Shown here: positions 60,111-64,000 of the stretch, one piece after another
How the letters are laid out: every line of letters starts with the position of its first letter
Numbering within the stretch: position 1 is the stretch's first letter
Assembly: GCF_000478605.2 (NCBI RefSeq)
Contig: NZ_ASHX02000001.1
Span: 3,945,895-4,009,894 of the forward strand
Direction of reading: 5' to 3'
DNA length: 64,000 nt
DNA from: Streptomyces thermolilacinus SPC6
GTDB taxonomy: Bacteria > Actinomycetota > Actinomycetes > Streptomycetales > Streptomycetaceae
Notes under the pieces: model-generated
What the model was told of the DNA's origin: nothing
The model's input: the letters and a program-made list of their open reading frames with translations, nothing else
Database searches by the model: none
Made by a program: the position numbers and the translations under genes

Positions 60111-61709
60111 GTGCCCACGCCGCCCCGCCGACCCGCCCGCCAGGTCCCCCGACCGCCGGCCCCCGGCGCGAGACGGCCGGCCGGCGGCGGAGGGCAGCCG
60201 GTCGGCCCGCGCCCCCGGCGGGAGACACGACCGCGCGCACCCCACGTACGCACCCCGCCGCAGCCGCGTCGGCGGCAGCCTCCGGGCGCCCCGCCCCGGC
60301 CGCCTCGGCGCCGCCGGGGCCGGTGGGCCGCGCGGATGGCGACCGCCCTGTCCGTCCTGGTCCTCGCGGCGGGCGGCATCGGCCACGCCGTCGTCACCAG
60401 CCTCGACACGGGCATCGGCCGCGTGGACGCCTTCAAGGACATGAAGAACCGCCCCACCGCGGGTCACGGCACGAACATCCTGGTCGTCGGCACCGACGGC
60501 CGCGACAAGGTCACCCCCGCCGACAAGGCCCGCTACCGGCTCGGCGGCGCCCCCTGCAACTGCACCGACACGATCATGCTGGCCCACATCTCGGAGGACC
60601 GTAAGCGCGCCAGCCTCGTCTCGCTGCCCCGCGACTCGTACGCCGAGCTGCCCGAGCACACCGACGCCACCACCGGCGAACGCCACGACGGCCACCCGGT
60701 CAAGCTGAACGCCGCGTACGCCGAGGGCGGGGCCAACCTCACCGTACGGACCGTCGAGCGGATGACCGGCGTGAAGATCGACCACTACCTGGAGATCGAC
60801 TTCACCAGCTTCATGCGCACCGTCGACGCCGTCGGCGGCGTCCGGATCTGCACCGCCCGCCCCATAAAGGACCCGTACACCGGGCTCGACCTGCCCGCCG
60901 GGACCCACACCCTCGACGGCGGCAAGGCCCTCCAGTACGTCCGCTCCCGCCATGTGGACGGGGCGTCCGACCTGGGGCGGATGGAGCGGCAGCAGCGGTT
61001 CGTCGCCGCGCTCATCGACCGGGTGGCGGGCAGCGGCGCGCTGCTCAACCCGGTGCGGTTCCGGCAGGTCCTGGACGCGATGGCCGGCTCGGTACGCGCC
61101 GACCGGGGCTTCGGTACGGAGCAGATGCTGGCGCTGGCCAAGGCGATGCGCGGGCTCACGGCCGCCTCGTCCGAGTTCACGTCCGTGCCGGTCGCCGCGA
61201 CCGGGATGCGCGTCGAGGGCATCGGCTCGACGGTGAGGTGGGACGCGCCGCGGGCGCAGGAGCTGTTCGCGGCCCTCCGCGAGGACCGGCCGCTCGCCAC
61301 CAGGCCCGTCAAGGCCGAGCCGCGCCGCACGGTCGTGGACGTACCGCCCCGCAACATCCGGGTGCAGGTGTACAACGGCACGGCGGTGCGGGGCCTGGGC
61401 GCCCGCGTGGACGCCGCGCTGCGGGCGACGGGCTTCGACACGACCCGCACCCCGTACAACGCCGACCGGCGGGACACCGCGCGGACCGTCGTCCGGTACG
61501 ACCCGCGCTGGGACCGCTCGGCGAAGTCCCTCGCGGCCGCCCTGCCGGGCGCCGAACTGCGGGCCGTGGCGGGGCAGGGGCCGCTGATGAAGGTGACGGC
61601 GGGCACGGACTTCAAGGCCGTACGGCCGGTGCGCGCCGAGAGCCCGGCACCGGCCCGCCCGTCCGGCAAGCCGGAGGCCCTCACCGGCGACCAGGTCGTC
61701 TGCCCCTGA
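60111..61709 (+). CDS. LCP family protein with C-terminal LytR_C domain
   Basis: 532 residues from GTG 60111 with GGAGGTG upstream. A long basic, proline-rich cytoplasmic tail (RRPARQVPRPPAPG...) is followed by one membrane helix (~78-97). The LCP domain has ILVVGTDGRDKV, NCTDTIMLAHISEDRKRASLVSLPRDSYAELP, LNAAYAEGGANLTVRTVERMTGVKIDHYLEIDFTSFMRTVDAVGGVRI and LDGGKALQYVRSRHVDGASDLGRMERQQRF. From ~420 the LytR_C domain begins (PPRNIRVQVYNGTAVRGLGARVDAALRATGFDTTRTPYN). It attaches glycans to the wall. Confidence 0.95.
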   Translation: MPTPPRRPARQVPRPPAPGARRPAGGGGQPVGPRPRRETRPRAPHVRTPPQPRRRQPPGAPPRPPRRRRGRWAARMATALSVLVLAAGGIGHAVVTSLDTGIGRVDAFKDMKNRPTAGHGTNILVVGTDGRDKVTPADKARYRLGGAPCNCTDTIMLAHISEDRKRASLVSLPRDSYAELPEHTDATTGERHDGHPVKLNAAYAEGGANLTVRTVERMTGVKIDHYLEIDFTSFMRTVDAVGGVRICTARPIKDPYTGLDLPAGTHTLDGGKALQYVRSRHVDGASDLGRMERQQRFVAALIDRVAGSGALLNPVRFRQVLDAMAGSVRADRGFGTEQMLALAKAMRGLTAASSEFTSVPVAATGMRVEGIGSTVRWDAPRAQELFAALREDRPLATRPVKAEPRRTVVDVPPRNIRVQVYNGTAVRGLGARVDAALRATGFDTTRTPYNADRRDTARTVVRYDPRWDRSAKSLAAALPGAELRAVAGQGPLMKVTAGTDFKAVRPVRAESPAPARPSGKPEALTGDQVVCP

Positions 61710-61763
61710 CGCGCCCGAGGCGGCGTGCCGCCGAGGCCCCGCGGCGCCGGACACGCTGCTGCC

Positions 61764-61797
61764 CTGAGGCCCCGGGACCAGAGGCCGGGGGCCTCAG
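61764..61797. terminator. Hairpin between convergent LCP and thioesterase genes
   Basis: CTGAGGCCCC (61764-61773) pairs with GGGGCCTCAG (61788-61797); 14-nt loop. A second GC-rich fold follows at 61797-61818. Confidence 0.6.
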
Positions 61798-61820
61798 CCG
61801 GCCCCCGGGGCCCGGCGTGC

Positions 61821-62354
61821 TCAGTCGTCGATGCCCTCCGCCGCCCGGCGCTCGCGCAGCTCCTTGATGGCGCGGCGGCGGGCCAGGCGGTGGGTGCGGC
61901 GGATCTGGGCCTCCTGGTAGCGGCGCTTGTCGCGCTCCGTCTCCGGGATCACCGGCGGTACGGGACGGGGCTTGCCGTCCGCGTCCACGGCGGCGAACAC
62001 CAGGTACGCCGAGCCGACCTGCGTGGCCGGAGTGGACTCGTTCCACCGCTCGGCCAGCACCCGCACGCCGACCTCCATCGAGGACCGGCCCGTCCAGTTG
62101 ACCTGCGCCTTCACATGGACGAGGTCCCCGACGCGCACCGGCTCCAGGAACACCATCTCGTCCATGGACGCGGTCACCGCGGGCCCGCCGGAGTGGCGTC
62201 CGGCGACCGCGCCCGCCGCGTCGTCCACCAGCTTCATGATCACGCCGCCGTGCACCGTGCCGAGCAGATTCGTGTCGTTGCCCGTCATGATGTGGCTGAG
62301 CGTGGTGCGGGACGCCGAGGTCGGCTTGCCCTCGGGGATGGCCTGGTCTGTCAT
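61821..62354 (-). CDS. Acyl-CoA thioesterase, hot-dog fold (YciA/BFIT type)
   Basis: 177 residues from ATG 62352-62354, with GGAGGG upstream. One hot-dog domain: LSHIMTGNDTNLLGTVHGGVIMKLVDDAAGAVAGRH. The catalytic Asp/Asn set is in TNLLGTVHGGVIMKLVDDAA. ASMDEMVFLEPVRVGDLVHVKAQVNWTGRSSMEVGVRV, AYLVFAAVDADGKPRPVPPV and a charged C-terminal helix with many Arg and Glu follow. It hydrolyses acyl-CoA thioesters; chain preference not known. Divergent from the LCP gene 62474. Confidence 0.94.
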   Translation of the reverse strand: MTDQAIPEGKPTSASRTTLSHIMTGNDTNLLGTVHGGVIMKLVDDAAGAVAGRHSGGPAVTASMDEMVFLEPVRVGDLVHVKAQVNWTGRSSMEVGVRVLAERWNESTPATQVGSAYLVFAAVDADGKPRPVPPVIPETERDKRRYQEAQIRRTHRLARRRAIKELRERRAAEGIDD

Positions 62355-62473
62355 GCCCTCCACCATATGCCCGGAGTCGGGAAGCTCCGCATTGCATCAG
62401 CTTCGCTACAGCGGAGCCCCGATTCCCCACCCGCCCTGTAGGGGCCGCACGGGCGCGCGGCACACTGTTGCGC

Positions 62474-63760
62474 ATGAATGACTGGCCTGAAGGATGGTCC
62501 GGCGGCCGTGACGGGCGTCACGGCCGCGGCAGCGCCGACGCCCAGCCCGAGGGCGCCCGCGTCATGCCCCACGTACGGCCCGGGTCCGTGCCGCCGCAGC
62601 AGCGGCAGGGGTACGACGACGTGGCCGGCCACGCCGCCGCGTCGTACGACAGCGGCTACAACACGGGCCAGGTCTACGGCGTCCCGCGCGGCGCGGGTCC
62701 CGGCGGCCCGGGAGGCCCCGGAGGCGGCGGCCACGGAACCGGCATGCCGCCCTCGCCGTCGTACAGCCCCGGCGCGCGCCCCGCGGACTGGGGCCGCCGG
62801 ATCAAGGTCGGCGCCATCACGGTCGCCGTCGTCCTCGTGGCCACGACGATCGGCACGTACTTCTGGGCCGACGGCAAGATGCGCCGCGAGGTGGACCTCG
62901 CCAAGGTCATCGAGCGCCCCCAGGAGGGCGACTGCACCACGTACCTCATCGTCGGCTCCGACAGCCGCGAGGGCATGACGGCCGAGGACAAGAAGCGCCT
63001 GCACACCGGCTCCGCCGACGGCAAGCGCACCGACTCGATGATGATCCTCGCCGCGTGCGGCAGCGGGAACACGATGATCTCCCTGCCGCGCGACTCGGAC
63101 GTGGAGATCCCCACCTTCGTCGGCTCCGAGTCGGGCAAGACCTTCAAGGGCACCGGCCGCCGGGTGAAGCTGAACGCCGCGTACGCCGAGGACGGCCCCG
63201 AGCTGCTCGTCCGCACCGTCGAGCACAACACCGGCCTGCGCATCGACCACTACGCGGAGATCGGTTTCGCGGGCTTCGCCAACATCGTGGACGCGCTCGG
63301 CGGCGTCGAGATGACCATCGAGAAGGGCTTCAAGGACAAGAAGTCCGGCGCCGACTTCCAGGCGGGCAAGCAGACCCTCGACGGCGAGCAGGCCCTCGCC
63401 TTCGTCCGCACCCGGTACGCCTTCGCCGAGTCGGACCTGGCGCGGACGAAGAACCAGCAGAAGTTCCTCGCCGCGCTCGCGAGCCAGGCGGCGACGCCCG
63501 GCACGGTCCTCAACCCGTTCAAGCTGTACCCGACGCTCGGCGCCGGGCTCGACACGCTGATCGTGGACAAGGACATGTCGCTGTTCGACCTCGCCGAGAT
63601 GTTCTTCGCGATGAAGAGCGTCAACGGCGGCGACGGCACGTCCATGAACATGCCCGTGTCGGGCAGCCGCGGCGGCAACCTCGTCTGGGACAAGGCGAAG
63701 GTGAAGGAGCTGGTGCGGCAGATCCAGAACGACGAGAAGGTCACCGTCACCGAGAAGTGA
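62474..63760 (+). CDS. LCP family protein
   Basis: 428 residues from ATG 62474 (a TTG two codons upstream is in frame; the MNDWPEGWSGG start is the usual one). Gly/Pro/Ser-rich cytoplasmic region of ~100 residues, one membrane helix (IKVGAITVAVVLVATTIGTYFW), then the LCP domain. Its motifs are CTTYLIVGSDSREGM, GKRTDSMMILAACGSGNTMISLPRDSDVEIP, LNAAYAEDGPELLVRTVEHNTGLRIDHYAEIGFAGFANIVDALGGVEMTIE and LDGEQALAFVRTRYAFAESDLARTKNQQKFL. No LytR_C domain. Third complete LCP protein in the window. Confidence 0.95.
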   Translation: MNDWPEGWSGGRDGRHGRGSADAQPEGARVMPHVRPGSVPPQQRQGYDDVAGHAAASYDSGYNTGQVYGVPRGAGPGGPGGPGGGGHGTGMPPSPSYSPGARPADWGRRIKVGAITVAVVLVATTIGTYFWADGKMRREVDLAKVIERPQEGDCTTYLIVGSDSREGMTAEDKKRLHTGSADGKRTDSMMILAACGSGNTMISLPRDSDVEIPTFVGSESGKTFKGTGRRVKLNAAYAEDGPELLVRTVEHNTGLRIDHYAEIGFAGFANIVDALGGVEMTIEKGFKDKKSGADFQAGKQTLDGEQALAFVRTRYAFAESDLARTKNQQKFLAALASQAATPGTVLNPFKLYPTLGAGLDTLIVDKDMSLFDLAEMFFAMKSVNGGDGTSMNMPVSGSRGGNLVWDKAKVKELVRQIQNDEKVTVTEK

Positions 63761-63779
63761 CGCGCGGGCGGTACGAGAG

Positions 63780-63819
63780 GGGCGGGGCCGGTCACCGTAC
63801 GAGGTGACCGGCCCCGCCC
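63780..63819. terminator. Terminator between LCP gene and the edge gene
   Basis: Perfect 17-bp stem (63780-63796 with 63803-63819), loop GTACGA, 20 nt past the LCP stop. Confidence 0.85.
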
Positions 63820-63835
63820 TTCATGCCGTACGGCC

Positions 63836-63874
63836 CTACGCGCGCGGAGGGCGCGCCCGCCTCCGCGCGCGTAG
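63836..63874. terminator. Second hairpin, for the minus-strand edge gene
   Basis: Perfect 15-bp stem (63836-63850 with 63860-63874), 9-nt loop, 37 nt past the stop of the gene at the right edge. Confidence 0.75.
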
Positions 63875-63910
63875 GCGGTACGGCCCCGCACGCGGCGGGG
63901 CCGTACCCGG

Positions 63911-64000
63911 CTACCAGCGGTAGGGCTTGTAGACGTCCATGCACTCGGCCTTCGCGCCGTTGGAGTTCTCGGCCTCCGGCGGCAGGTCACCGGCCTTGGG
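63911..64000 (-). CDS. C-terminal fragment of an unidentified protein
   Basis: Only the last 29 codons are in the window, ending with the residues KAECMDVYKPYRW and a TAG stop (63911-63913). The terminator at 63836-63874 supports a real gene end. The neighbours suggest another LCP or envelope protein, but this piece is too short to tell. Confidence 0.55.
   Translation of the reverse strand, partial: PKAGDLPPEAENSNGAKAECMDVYKPYRW

Overview
This is a contiguous stretch of a high-GC actinomycete chromosome, almost certainly Streptomyces. The evidence is the G/C-ending codon use, frequent GTG and TTG starts, and a tRNA-Leu with anticodon UAA (bldA, 3234-3314), which decodes the rare UUA codon of this genus. 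The gene order (bldA, a cystathionine beta-synthase, hut genes, a SigB-type sigma factor, an exopolysaccharide cluster, purK/purE, LCP proteins) resembles, from memory, the corresponding interval of the S. coelicolor chromosome. I see no insertion sequence, phage, CRISPR array or replication origin. Both window edges cut genes.

Layout. 1-2811: MacB/FtsX-type ABC exporter (permease cut by the edge, plus ATPase). 3234-3314: bldA. 3464-10165: Bax-inhibitor-1 family protein, two hypotheticals, thiolase, SGNH hydrolase, cystathionine beta-synthase. 10515-13591: a three-gene minus-strand cassette led by a long WXG100-like protein, a plausible type VII secretion substrate with companions. 13885-14745: RpiR/SIS regulator behind a perfect 34-bp palindrome. 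15419-17638: an operon of three Roadblock/LC7 proteins and a PATAN-like protein; its first gene holds the only in-frame TTA codon I found in the window. 17796-24820: a DapDC-fold decarboxylase divergent from the histidine-utilisation operon (hutU, an M20 amidohydrolase, hutF, hutI). 24831-26884: two convergent genes that both seem to have lost their 3' ends, a DUF4287 protein and a methyltransferase. 27026-29343: SigB-type sigma factor, STAS antagonist and HATPase anti-sigma kinase. 29542-47954: an exopolysaccharide island (sugar-phosphate transferase, fcl, gmd, a secreted propeller/LamG protein, lipoprotein, two GT4 enzymes, acetyltransferase, Wzy, Wzx, Wzz with a degenerate kinase domain, cytidylyltransferase, CDP-alcohol phosphotransferase, LCP protein). 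48129-55764: peptide symporter, two-component system, GtrA protein, purK-purE-dipeptidase. 56032-64000: UDP-glucose dehydrogenase, acyl-CoA dehydrogenase, GT2, two LCP proteins, a thioesterase and the tail of one more gene.

How the genes work together. The island can start lipid-linked repeat units (29542), supply GDP-fucose (gmd, fcl) and UDP-glucuronate (56032), add sugars (37165, 43850, 58897), acetylate (38301), flip (40777), polymerise (38971), set length (42078), and possibly anchor the polymer to peptidoglycan (three LCP proteins). Seven of these genes carry a run of six or more G close to the start codon, which suggests common control. The hut operon degrades histidine by the five-step route (hutH lies outside). 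The palindrome at the RpiR gene and a related half-site inside the predicted hutU promoter suggest that this regulator controls histidine use.
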